A DNA stretch of 64,000 nt from Acidobacteriota bacterium (GTDB lineage Bacteria > Acidobacteriota > Thermoanaerobaculia > Gp7-AA8 > JAHWKK01), in assembly GCA_019347945.1 (NCBI GenBank), contig JAHWKK010000008.1, positions 1 through 64,000 of the forward strand, read 5' to 3'. The position numbers were made by a program, and so were the translations under genes. Every line of letters starts with the position of its first letter. Position 1 is the first letter of the stretch. The notes under the pieces were generated by a model. That model was not told where the DNA came from. It did not search any database and saw only the letters and a program-made list of their open reading frames with translations. This document shows, in pieces, positions 35,109 through 42,933 of the stretch.

Positions 35109-36391
35109 CGCTTCTCCTCGTGCGGCTGGTCTTCGAGAAGTGCTTCGAGCGGTTGCCTCGAACGGATCACCTCGGCCTTGCCGTCGTCGATCAGGATCTC
35201 GGCCGGCATCGGTCGCGAGTTGTAATGCGATCCCATCGAAAACCCGTAGGCGCCGGTATCGCAGAAGACCAGCAGATCGCCGACCGCGGTCTCGGGCATC
35301 GGTCGCGGGCGGAGCTCGTCGCCTTCGCGCGTGAAGAGATCGCCTGACTCGCAAAGATTGCCGGCCACGAGGACCCCGTGCCGCGGGTCCCATTCCTCGG
35401 AGACTTTCGTCCGGAGCCAGTCGTCCGATCCGCGTGAACCGTTGAGGATGTGGTGGTACGCGCCGTAGCGCGATGGCCTGACGAGGTGGTTGAATCCGGT
35501 GTCGCATCCGATCCAGGTGTATTCATGGCTGAGGCGGCGCGCCGTGACCCGCGTGATCAGCGAACCGCTGGCGGCCACGAGGTATCGTCCCGGCTCGATG
35601 ATTCCCGAGATTCCGCGGTCCCGGAGAACCTCGCGCATCAGACCGGTGAGTGCCGCCCCGTACTCGTCGATAGGGAACTCCTGTTCGCCGGGGCGATAGG
35701 GCACCGACAGACCGCCACCGAAGTTCAGCACTTCCAGATGGGGAAAGTCCCCCGAGAGCTCGATCAGGCGTCTGGCTGACTCGAGGAGCGGATCGATCGA
35801 CTCGATGCCGGAACCGATATGAGCGTGGAGCCCGGTGATCTTCAAGCCGGCATCCGCGGCCTCCCGTCGTGCGACGGGCAGGTCCTCGATCTCGAATCCG
35901 AACTTCACACCGAACCCGCCGGTCACGACGTCCTTGTGATGACCGGCTCCGACTTCCGTGTTGACGCGAAGCGAGATCTTGTTCCGGATGCCGAGACTCA
36001 CGACTCTCTCGAGCTCGGAGAACGAGTTGAGATTGATGATGACTCTCGGCTCGACGGCGACGAAGCGGAGGTCCTCGTCGGAGACGTTCGAGCAGGTGAA
36101 CCAGATGTCGGATCCTTCGAAACCGGCCGCCCGGGCGAGGAGAATCTCCCCCGGGGAGACGGCGTCACAACCGAAGCCGGCTTCGGCGAACATCGAGAGG
36201 ATGCTGACGTTGGAGTTGGCCTTCATCGCATAGAAGGGACGGATGGAGCGACCGGCGAATGCGCGTTCGACCCGGCGGATCTGCGCGCGGATGACGCTCG
36301 CGTCGTAGACGTACAGCGGCGTCCCGTGGCTCGCCGTGAGCTCTTCGATGGATACTCCGCCGATCGAAAGTACAGAACCGTGGTATTCCAT
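35105..36391 (-). CDS. lysA: Diaminopimelate decarboxylase
   Basis: 428 residues, fold-type III PLP enzyme. PLP Lys57 in 'RPFYAMKANSNVSIL'; 'GCDAVSPGEILLARAAGF'; HIGSG motif 'GLHAHIGSGIESIDPLLES'; Gly-rich 'LNFGGGLSVPY'; 'IIEPGRYLVAASGSLITRV'; and the active-site Cys loop 'AGNLCESGDLFTR'. It converts meso-diaminopimelate to lysine, the last step of lysine synthesis. It is the first gene of a two-gene operon with the permease. No close promoter box was recognised upstream. Confidence 0.95.
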   Translation of the reverse strand: MEYHGSVLSIGGVSIEELTASHGTPLYVYDASVIRAQIRRVERAFAGRSIRPFYAMKANSNVSILSMFAEAGFGCDAVSPGEILLARAAGFEGSDIWFTCSNVSDEDLRFVAVEPRVIINLNSFSELERVVSLGIRNKISLRVNTEVGAGHHKDVVTGGFGVKFGFEIEDLPVARREAADAGLKITGLHAHIGSGIESIDPLLESARRLIELSGDFPHLEVLNFGGGLSVPYRPGEQEFPIDEYGAALTGLMREVLRDRGISGIIEPGRYLVAASGSLITRVTARRLSHEYTWIGCDTGFNHLVRPSRYGAYHHILNGSRGSDDWLRTKVSEEWDPRHGVLVAGNLCESGDLFTREGDELRPRPMPETAVGDLLVFCDTGAYGFSMGSHYNSRPMPAEILIDDGKAEVIRSRQPLEALLEDQPHEEKR

Positions 36392-36743
36392 TGCCGCGGA
36401 ATCATACAGAACAAGGCGCTCGAGAGGGATCGAACCCTGGCGGACAGGTCGGACGGGTCGGACCGGCTCAATTCAGGCGTCGACATGATGGTCGAAGAAC
36501 GCATCGCCTGATTCCAGACGCCGTGATCAAACCTTTTCGCCAGTCTCCCGACCGCCCCGGTCATCCCGCCCGCTGATTACGCTGAAACGAAAGGACACCG
36601 CAAGCGCGCCGCCCGCTCGGGACGACCGGTGGGGAAAAGGGAATGGGACCGGCTCGATTCCGACGTGATCTTCGAATGAACGAGCCGCGGGTATCGCCAC
36701 CGGGTGAGGCCCTGATGGCAAAAGCGCGCCCGTCAGCGCCGGC
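36392..36743. other. Intergenic stretch with no recognised feature
   Basis: Both neighbours are on the minus strand. The sequence is GC-rich and contains no REP or short-period repeat. A 'GGGATCGAACCC' at 36416-36427 looks like a tRNA T-arm, but no cloverleaf can be built around it. Confidence 0.6.
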
Positions 36744-37046
36744 CTACTCCTCTTCGTTGGGCCGGTAGAGAATCGAGATCTTGCCGATGCTATCGACCAG
36801 CGCGGCTCCGCATCGTTCCGCCAGTTCCGCGGCGAGCGACCTACGGGTCTCCCGGTCATCCGAGTCGATTCGAATCTTGATCAACTCGTGTGCTTCCAGA
36901 GTGCGATTCGTTTCGTCGACCAGGCCCTCCGTGAGGACGTTCTTCCCGATGCGAACGACGGGCTCGAGATGATGGGCTTCGCTCTTGAGGCGCTTCCGGT
37001 CCTTCGCCGTGAGCAGCGGAGGCTGGTCGACCGGTTCGCCGGTCAC
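36744..37046 (-). CDS. yhbY: CRM-domain RNA-binding protein (YhbY family)
   Basis: 100 residues. After a short N-terminus comes the YhbY/CRM fold: 'LTAKDRKRLKSEAHHLEPVV', 'RIGKNVLTEGLVDETNRTLE', 'HELIKIRI' and 'LAERCGAALVDSIGKISILY', ending 'RPNEEE'. The G-x-x-G-like 'RIGKN' loop is where the family contacts RNA. YhbY associates with pre-50S ribosomes. The start is the GTG at 37046 overlapping the deacetylase stop (GTGA), which gives the expected length; longer readings overlap the upstream gene. Confidence 0.92.
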   Translation of the reverse strand: MTGEPVDQPPLLTAKDRKRLKSEAHHLEPVVRIGKNVLTEGLVDETNRTLEAHELIKIRIDSDDRETRRSLAAELAERCGAALVDSIGKISILYRPNEEE

Positions 37047-38173
37047 CGGCGTTTCGAGCCCTGACGCCCGGCAGCCGGGTTGACGGATCCTTTCCCCTCG
37101 GCGACGGCCGGACGTGTGGGGAAGCGGACCTGCCACGACGCTTCGAGCCGCTCGCCGGTTTCCTTCGAGGTCGCCCAGAGGACGACGTCGAGCGGCTTCC
37201 CCTCTCCGATCGGGTTGTTCAGGACGAGCGAGACCGAACCGTCGCGCTCGTCGTAAAAGAACGGGAGGTCGGCGTGGCCCATGACTGCCAGCCGGACGCT
37301 GTCGCTCTCGATCTGCTCCGGCTCGACGATTCGCGCACCAACGACCGGATACGAGGGATTGGCCCCACGCCCCTGCCGCGGCGTCACGTTTTCCACCGCG
37401 AGCTTACCGGCGCCGAGATACTGGCGGAACTGGTCGAAGGTCGTCGTCTGGTCGATCACGACCCGCCGCAGCCGGAATGGGTCAATTCCGCGTTCGTTCC
37501 GGCCGAAGTTGCAGGTAAGAGCGGCATCGTAACCAGCCCTCTCGGTCGCCCGCGTCACGGGGGTGTCGTACTCTCCGTAGGGGTAGGCGAGGAAGCGGAC
37601 CGGCTTGCCGGTTTTCTCTTCCAGAATCTTCTTACTCCGAAGCAGCTCGTCCTGAAGCCAGCGCCCGTAATCGTCCCGTTCCGTTTGCATCCTTCGGGTC
37701 AGGAAACCGTGCGAGAGCGTGTGGCTCTGAATATCGACTCCGTTGTCCGACATCTCCCGGATCTCTTCCCAGGTCAGCGCGAAACGGCTCCCGTTGATGA
37801 ACTTCGGGTAGATGAAGGCGGTGAACGGCATGCCCCGCCGCTGCATCTCCTGGTAGACGATGTCGTAGGTGCAGGCCCAGCCGTCGTCGAACGTGATGAC
37901 GACGGGGTTTTCCGGAAGAGATTCGCGCTTGCCGGAAAGGTAGTCGTAGAGATCTGCGAGATAGACGACGTTATAGCCGGCGTCGTCGAGATAGTCGAGA
38001 TGCTGGTTGAACGTCTCACGGGTGATTCCGAAGCGCGTGTCGGACGGAGATTCCACCACGTGATAGCAGAGAATAGTCGCCGCGGGCTCCCGGTTCTCAG
38101 CCTCGGCTTGCACCGGTACGGTCAGCAGGGGGACGACGAGCAGCAGGGCGGCGAAAAAGCCGCGTCGGTTCAT
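37043..38173 (-). CDS. Secreted polysaccharide deacetylase (NodB/CE4 family)
   Basis: 376 residues from the ATG at 38173, which begins a signal peptide (MNRRGFFAALLLVVPLLTVPVQA). The NodB domain is seen at 'TILCYHVVESPSDTRF', motif 1 'VVITFDDGWACTYDIVY' (Asp-Asp, metal and base), motif 2 'DIQSHTLSHGFLTR' (H-x3-H, written H-T-L-S-H) and motif 3 'FLAYPYGEYD'. A beta-rich C-terminal domain (about 290-376) follows. Likely removes N-acetyl groups from cell-wall or exopolysaccharide in the periplasm. Cotranscribed with yhbY; divergent from the YfgM-like gene. Confidence 0.9.
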   Translation of the reverse strand: MNRRGFFAALLLVVPLLTVPVQAEAENREPAATILCYHVVESPSDTRFGITRETFNQHLDYLDDAGYNVVYLADLYDYLSGKRESLPENPVVITFDDGWACTYDIVYQEMQRRGMPFTAFIYPKFINGSRFALTWEEIREMSDNGVDIQSHTLSHGFLTRRMQTERDDYGRWLQDELLRSKKILEEKTGKPVRFLAYPYGEYDTPVTRATERAGYDAALTCNFGRNERGIDPFRLRRVVIDQTTTFDQFRQYLGAGKLAVENVTPRQGRGANPSYPVVGARIVEPEQIESDSVRLAVMGHADLPFFYDERDGSVSLVLNNPIGEGKPLDVVLWATSKETGERLEASWQVRFPTRPAVAEGKGSVNPAAGRQGSKRR

Positions 38174-38318
38174 GTTCGAAAGCCTCCTCGTATGGAACGA
38201 TCGACTAATCATGCGGCACTTTTGCAATCTCAGTGCCGCTGACCGGCGCACTCCACCGACGGCTCGAGTATAAAAGGTCACACTCAGTAAGACAAAGTTC
38301 AACGGGAGACGATTTCCT

Positions 38319-39029
38319 ATGGATCGCCAGACGAGACACGACATCAAGCACGACAAGTTCCTCGATGAGATCAGCAACGCCTACACGTTTGCGGCGGAGA
38401 ACCGGTCGAAACTGATTCTCGCGACGGTTGTGATCGCCGTGATCGCCGCGGCGGCTGCGGGATTCGTCATGTACCGGAGCGCCCAGGAGGATGAGGCACA
38501 GACCAGGCTGGCCGACGGAATCCGGATCATGTCGGCATCGCCGGGGACGGCGCCCGCGAGCCCGGATGATCCCGCATACGAGACCATCGAGGAGCAGCAG
38601 GCGGCCGCGCGACCGATCTTCGAAGAAGTCGTTGAGCAATACGGCTACAGCGACGCCGCCGATGTCGCCCGCCTCTACCTCGCCGGGATGGACCTGCGCG
38701 AGGGACGGGAAGAGCAGGCTCGTGCCGAGCTTCAGCAGTTCGTCGACGAACATCGGGGAGAGTATCTTGCGGGAGCGGCGGCATGGTCGCTTTACAACAA
38801 CCGTCTCGCCAGCGGCGATGCGGAAGAGGTCATCGCGGAGCTTCAGTCGCAGCTCGATGATTCGGAGCCCGACGCGCTTCCGACGCCCGCTCTGCTCGCG
38901 CTTCTCGCGCGAGCTCATGAGATGCATGGCGACGACGATGCCGCGAAAGCCTACTGGAAGCGAATCGCCGAGGAGTACAACGATTCGCCGTACAGCCTCG
39001 AGGCGAACCGCAAGCTCGTCTCGAGCTGA
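38319..39029 (+). CDS. YfgM-like TPR membrane protein
   Basis: 236 residues. A cytoplasmic N-terminus (1-30) precedes one transmembrane helix (about 31-52, LILATVVIAVIAAAAAGFVM) and a periplasmic helical repeat region with TPR-like character ('VARLYLAGMDLREGREEQA', 'LARAHEMHGDDDAAKAYWKR', 'NDSPYSLEANRKL'). The architecture matches the TPR_21/YfgM family, which associates with SecYEG and periplasmic chaperones. A TATAAA box lies at 38269-38274. The glycosyltransferase gene begins directly after the stop codon with an SD-like GGAGGGGG. Confidence 0.75.
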   Translation: MDRQTRHDIKHDKFLDEISNAYTFAAENRSKLILATVVIAVIAAAAAGFVMYRSAQEDEAQTRLADGIRIMSASPGTAPASPDDPAYETIEEQQAAARPIFEEVVEQYGYSDAADVARLYLAGMDLREGREEQARAELQQFVDEHRGEYLAGAAAWSLYNNRLASGDAEEVIAELQSQLDDSEPDALPTPALLALLARAHEMHGDDDAAKAYWKRIAEEYNDSPYSLEANRKLVSS

Positions 39030-39041
39030 TCGGAGGGGGCC

Positions 39042-40199
39042 ACGCTCACTCTGGCGGTCCTGACGGCGGCTTTCTGGCTCGCTGCCTGCGGCAACCTGGC
39101 CGCGAATCTCCGGGCCTTTCGACGGATTGAAGTGCGTGCCATCGATTCCGTACCTCCGGTCTCGGTCATCATCCCCGCCCGCAACGAAGAGCGGGCGATC
39201 GAGGCGACCGTTCAGGGCTTTCTGAATCAGACGTGGCAGGATCTCGAGATCGTCGTGGTCGACGACCGCTCCAGCGACGCAACGCCGCGGATTCTGGCCG
39301 GCATCTCGTCGTCCCGACTGATCGTCGTCGAGGGGACGGCGACCCCCGAAGGCTGGCTGGGAAAGCCGTGGGCGCTTCAGCAGGGAGCGAGCCGGGCGCG
39401 CGGCGACGTCCTGATCTTTTGTGACGCCGACGTCCGATGGGAGCCTCAGGCTGTCGCGGCGGCGGTCACGACACTGCTATCGGAGAACCTCGACGGACTG
39501 ACGATTTTCCCGAGACTCGTCATGAAGGGGTTCTGGGAGCACGTCCTGATGGGGAATCTGCCGCTCGCTCTGGTCGCCTATCTGCCGCTGTGGCTCTTCA
39601 ACCGGAATCAATTCACCACGATGACCGTCGGCAGCGGCGTGGGGAACGTCGTGACCCGGGAAGCATGGATGCGTGCCGGGACACACGAGGCGTTGAAGAA
39701 CGCGGTCGTCGATGACGTCGGCCTGATGCGCCGGGTGCGGCTCAGCGGCGGGCGCGTGCAGATTTTCCGGGCGAGCCACCTCGCCTCGATCCGGATGTAC
39801 CACGGCCTCGGAGAGATCGTTCGCGGATTCACGAAAAACGCCTGGTACGCGTTCGGCGGGCGATGGTCGGTGTTCGCGCTCGCTTCCGCGAGCATGGTCT
39901 TTCACGTGCTTCCGTATGTCGCGGCGGTGGCGATGGTGTACGCGGTGTCGAACGGATTGGCGGTTCCGAGCTGGGTGAGTGCGGGATGCGCAGCACTCGT
40001 TCTCCTGACGGCCGTGCGAGTCGTGGCGTTTCGATCGCTCGGCTACCGGATGGACAACGCTCTGTTCGGCCATCCTTTGATGACCGTGGTCTTCGCCTGG
40101 ATCGCGCTCCGGTCAGCATGGATGAACGGCGTGCGCCGGAAGCTCGAGTGGCGTGGGCGGAGCTTCGACGCCGGAGCCGCCCGCTCAGGCCTCGGCTGA
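39042..40199 (+). CDS. Family 2 glycosyltransferase, membrane associated; probable non-ATG start
   Basis: The GT2 domain reads 'VSVIIPARNEERAIEATVQ', 'DLEIVVVDDRSSDATPRILA', 'LIFCDADVRWEP' (D-x-D) and a later acceptor loop, then 2-3 hydrophobic helices at the C-terminus ('VFHVLPYVAAVAMVYAVSNG'). The first conventional start (GTG 39132) would drop a preceding in-frame segment 'LAVLTAAFWLAACGNLAANL' that looks like the usual N-terminal membrane helix of CrtQ-like enzymes. That frame is open back to the yfgM-like stop, with GGAGGGGG (39032-39039) before an ACG at 39042 and a CTG at 39051. I annotate from 39042, start uncertain. The 3' end overlaps clpA tail-to-tail by 15 bp. Confidence 0.8.
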   Translation, partial: TLTLAVLTAAFWLAACGNLAANLRAFRRIEVRAIDSVPPVSVIIPARNEERAIEATVQGFLNQTWQDLEIVVVDDRSSDATPRILAGISSSRLIVVEGTATPEGWLGKPWALQQGASRARGDVLIFCDADVRWEPQAVAAAVTTLLSENLDGLTIFPRLVMKGFWEHVLMGNLPLALVAYLPLWLFNRNQFTTMTVGSGVGNVVTREAWMRAGTHEALKNAVVDDVGLMRRVRLSGGRVQIFRASHLASIRMYHGLGEIVRGFTKNAWYAFGGRWSVFALASASMVFHVLPYVAAVAMVYAVSNGLAVPSWVSAGCAALVLLTAVRVVAFRSLGYRMDNALFGHPLMTVVFAWIALRSAWMNGVRRKLEWRGRSFDAGAARSGLG

Positions 40200-42434
40200 A
40201 GTCCGGATGGCCAGCTCGTCGCCGTTGATGTCGACGATCACATGTCCTCCGGTGTCCTCGAACGGCCCGAACAGAATCTCGCCGACGAGCCTCTCCTTGA
40301 TCTGCTTCTGCATCAGCCGCCGCATGGGCCGCGCTCCCAGCAGCGAATCGAACCCACGTACGGCGAGCCATTCGCGGGCTTCGGGGGTGAGCGCGAGCGT
40401 GATGCCTTTCGGTGCGAGCTGCGATCGGATCTCGTCGGTGAACTTGTCGACGATCTTCAGGACGGCATCTTTTGCGAGCGGGGCGAAGGCGATCCAGGCG
40501 TCGAGGCGATTGCGAAACTCCGGACTGAACGTCCGCTCGATTGCGCCGTGCGCCGCGCCGCGGCCGCGCTCGTTGCCGAACCCAAGTGATCGCCCGCTGA
40601 TCTCGGCGGCGCCTGCGTTGGTCGTCATGATGAGGACCACGTTGCGGAAGTCCGCTTTCTTGCCGTTGTTGTCGGTCAGGGTCGCATGATCCATGACCTG
40701 GAGCAGCAGGTCGAACAGATTCGGGTGCGCCTTCTCGATCTCGTCGAGCACGACAACCGAGTGGGGTGTTCTGATGACCGCGTCGGTCAGAAGACCGCCC
40801 TGGTCGAAACCGACGTAGCCGGGGGGTGCGCCGATCAGTCGCGACACGGTGTGAGGCTCGGCGTACTCCGACATGTCGAACCGGATCAGCTCGACCCCGA
40901 GGAGCTCGGCGAGCTGTTTTGCGAGCTCGGTCTTGCCGACTCCCGTGGGACCGGAGAAGAGGAATGAGCCGACGGGCTTGTCCGGCAGACCGAGGCCGGC
41001 GCGGGAGAGGCGGATCATGGCGACGAGCCGGTCGATTGCTTCGCTCTGGCCGAAGATTCTGGTCTTCAGGTCGACATCGAGGCTGCGAAGCCTGTCTTTC
41101 TCGGAGCCGCTGACCGAGGCGGGAGGAACCTTCGCCATCCGCGCGACGACGTCCTCGATGACCGCGGCAGTGACCGGAGCCGGGTCGGTTTCGTGGTGGA
41201 GCAGATGGACGCGCGCCCCCGCCTCGTCGAGAACGTCGATCGCGCTGTCCGGAAGATGCCGGTCGCGGAGGAACTTCGCAGCGAGCTCGGCTGACAGCTG
41301 AATCGCGTCGTCGTCGAACCGGACGTGGTGATGTTCCTCGTAGGAGGAGCGCAATCCCTCGAGGATCTTCAGCGTGTCCTCCAGCGTCGGCGGAAGAATC
41401 TCGACCTTCTGAAACCGGCGGGCGAGCGCGCGGTCACGGTCGAACGCGGCTTTGTACTCGGCGAAAGTCGTCGAGCCGATACAGCGCAGCCTGCCGCTTG
41501 CGAGCGCCGGCTTGAGGATGTTCGAGGCGTCCATGGTGCCGCTGCTGGTCGCGCCGGCTCCGACGATCGTATGAATCTCGTCGATGAAGAGGATCGCGTG
41601 CTCGATATTCTGGAGCGCTGCAATGACGCCCTTGAGTCTCTGCTCGAACTGGCCCCGGTATTTGGTTCCGGCGAGAAGCGAACCGAGGTCCAGGCTGAAT
41701 ACGCGCGCATCCCGCATCGGCACAGGAACTCTCTCCTCGACGATAGCGCGCGCCAGCCCCTCGGCGATCGCGGTCTTTCCGACACCAGGCTCGCCGACGA
41801 GGATCGGATTGTTCTTGCGCCGGCGTGTCAGGATCTGGACCACGCGCTCGACCTCCGGCTCGCGGCCGATCAGGGGGTCGATGTCGCCGGCGACGGCACG
41901 GGCGTTGAGATCGGTCGCATAGAGCTGGAGGGGATCCCTGTTCGATTCGGTCTCGTCCTCGTCCTCGCTTCCGCTGAACAACTCGTCCGGGAGGGGCTCG
42001 TCCGGGGCATTCGAGATTCCGTGCGAGACGTAGTTCAGGACATCGATCTTTTCCACTCCCTCCTGGCGCAGGAACCAGGTCGCATGGGAGTCGGGCACCT
42101 CGTAGATCGCCGCGAGAAGATTTCCCTCGTCGACCCGCGTCTGACTCGATCCGTGAGCCTGTGCGATGACGTACTCCAGAAGCCGGCGAAGTGTGATCGT
42201 TTCGGTCACGGTGAGATCCGAACCGGATGCCGGCTCGATTCGCGTGTCGAGAAACACCCTGATCCGCTCCGAGAGCTTTGCGGGGTCACCGCCGGAGTTG
42301 AGGATGATCTCGGAGCCGCGTTTCGAGCTCGTGATGGCGAGCAGAACGTGCTCGAGCGTCACGTACTCGTGGCGTCGCGACTCGGCTTCGCGTCGCGCGG
42401 TCTGAAGGACGGCTTCGAGCTTCTCGAGGTTCAA
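40185..42434 (-). CDS. clpA: ATP-dependent Clp protease ATP-binding subunit ClpA
   Basis: 749 residues from a TTG at 42434, one base from the clpS stop. The ClpN domain is 1-145 ('LNLEKLEAVLQTARREAES', 'HEYVTLEHVLLAITSSKRG'). First AAA+ module: Walker A 'LVGEPGVGKTAIAEGLARA', Walker B 'AILFIDEIHTIVGAG'. Second module: Walker A 'FLFSGPTGVGKTELAKQLA', 'RFDMSEYAEPHTVSRLIGAP', Walker B 'SVVVLDEIEKAHP'. No long ClpB middle coiled coil is present, so it is ClpA, not ClpB. With ClpP it unfolds and degrades N-degron and SsrA-tagged proteins. clpP is not in the window. Confidence 0.97.
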   Translation of the reverse strand: MNLEKLEAVLQTARREAESRRHEYVTLEHVLLAITSSKRGSEIILNSGGDPAKLSERIRVFLDTRIEPASGSDLTVTETITLRRLLEYVIAQAHGSSQTRVDEGNLLAAIYEVPDSHATWFLRQEGVEKIDVLNYVSHGISNAPDEPLPDELFSGSEDEDETESNRDPLQLYATDLNARAVAGDIDPLIGREPEVERVVQILTRRRKNNPILVGEPGVGKTAIAEGLARAIVEERVPVPMRDARVFSLDLGSLLAGTKYRGQFEQRLKGVIAALQNIEHAILFIDEIHTIVGAGATSSGTMDASNILKPALASGRLRCIGSTTFAEYKAAFDRDRALARRFQKVEILPPTLEDTLKILEGLRSSYEEHHHVRFDDDAIQLSAELAAKFLRDRHLPDSAIDVLDEAGARVHLLHHETDPAPVTAAVIEDVVARMAKVPPASVSGSEKDRLRSLDVDLKTRIFGQSEAIDRLVAMIRLSRAGLGLPDKPVGSFLFSGPTGVGKTELAKQLAELLGVELIRFDMSEYAEPHTVSRLIGAPPGYVGFDQGGLLTDAVIRTPHSVVVLDEIEKAHPNLFDLLLQVMDHATLTDNNGKKADFRNVVLIMTTNAGAAEISGRSLGFGNERGRGAAHGAIERTFSPEFRNRLDAWIAFAPLAKDAVLKIVDKFTDEIRSQLAPKGITLALTPEAREWLAVRGFDSLLGARPMRRLMQKQIKERLVGEILFGPFEDTGGHVIVDINGDELAIRTSAEA

Positions 42435-42435
42435 C

Positions 42436-42750
42436 TCAGAGTCTCTCCATCGTGCAAAGTAAAGGGTACTCCCACTGGCGGGCAAGCTCGGACGTCTCGG
42501 CCACCTTCGTCGTCGCGATCTCCCGCGTGTATGTCCCGGCGACGCCGCTGCCCTGGTTGTGAACCTGGAGCATCACCCGGATGGCGACCTGCTCCGGGTG
42601 ACGAAAGATCTTCATGAGAACGTGAACCACGAACTCCATGGTCGTAAAGTCGTCGTTGTGGAGCACCACCCGGAACATGTCCGGTTCCTCGAGTTTTTCC
42701 TCGGTTTTTTCGAGCGTTTCGCTCTCTCGATCGTGAACTGGCGGCAGCAC
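42436..42750 (-). CDS. clpS: ATP-dependent Clp protease adaptor ClpS
   Basis: 104 residues. The adaptor core is clear: 'MFRVVLHNDDFTTMEFVVHV' (N-D-D, the N-degron pocket), 'VMLQVHNQGSGVAGTYTREI' and 'YPLLCTMERL'. It delivers N-end-rule substrates to ClpA, encoded immediately downstream in the same operon. A short acidic N-terminal extension is normal for the family. Confidence 0.96.
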   Translation of the reverse strand: MLPPVHDRESETLEKTEEKLEEPDMFRVVLHNDDFTTMEFVVHVLMKIFRHPEQVAIRVMLQVHNQGSGVAGTYTREIATTKVAETSELARQWEYPLLCTMERL

Positions 42751-42933
42751 GACGAATTCAACGATCGGAAGGCTGCCTCTGTTCCGGGGAGGGAATGCGT
42801 TGGAGGTTGGAGGTTCGAAGTTCGAGGTTGGTTGGGGGTTTGGGGTTCGAGGAACGATGCGGCTGACCGGGAGCGTGAACTATGCAGCCTCAAACCTCCA
42901 ACCCCAAACCTCAAACTTCCAACCTTCTTCCTC
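42751..42933. repeat. GGTTGGAGGTT / AACCTCCAACC inverted short-period repeats
   Basis: A purine-side run (GTTGGAGGTTGGAGGTTCGA..., about 42798-42850) is answered by a pyrimidine-side run (CCTCAAACCTCCAACCCCAA..., about 42889-42925). Together they could form a long imperfect hairpin between the 3' end of the EgtB-like gene and the clpS start. No gene is seen. Confidence 0.75.

Noticed and set aside
36413-36430. tRNA gene on the minus strand
   Set aside because: Only a T-arm-like GGGTTCGATCCC is present; no anticodon stem or acceptor pairing can be built around it.
39030-39131. Frameshift or missing 5' end in the glycosyltransferase
   Set aside because: The upstream segment is in frame and continuous with the gene; a non-ATG start with a good SD explains it without invoking an error.
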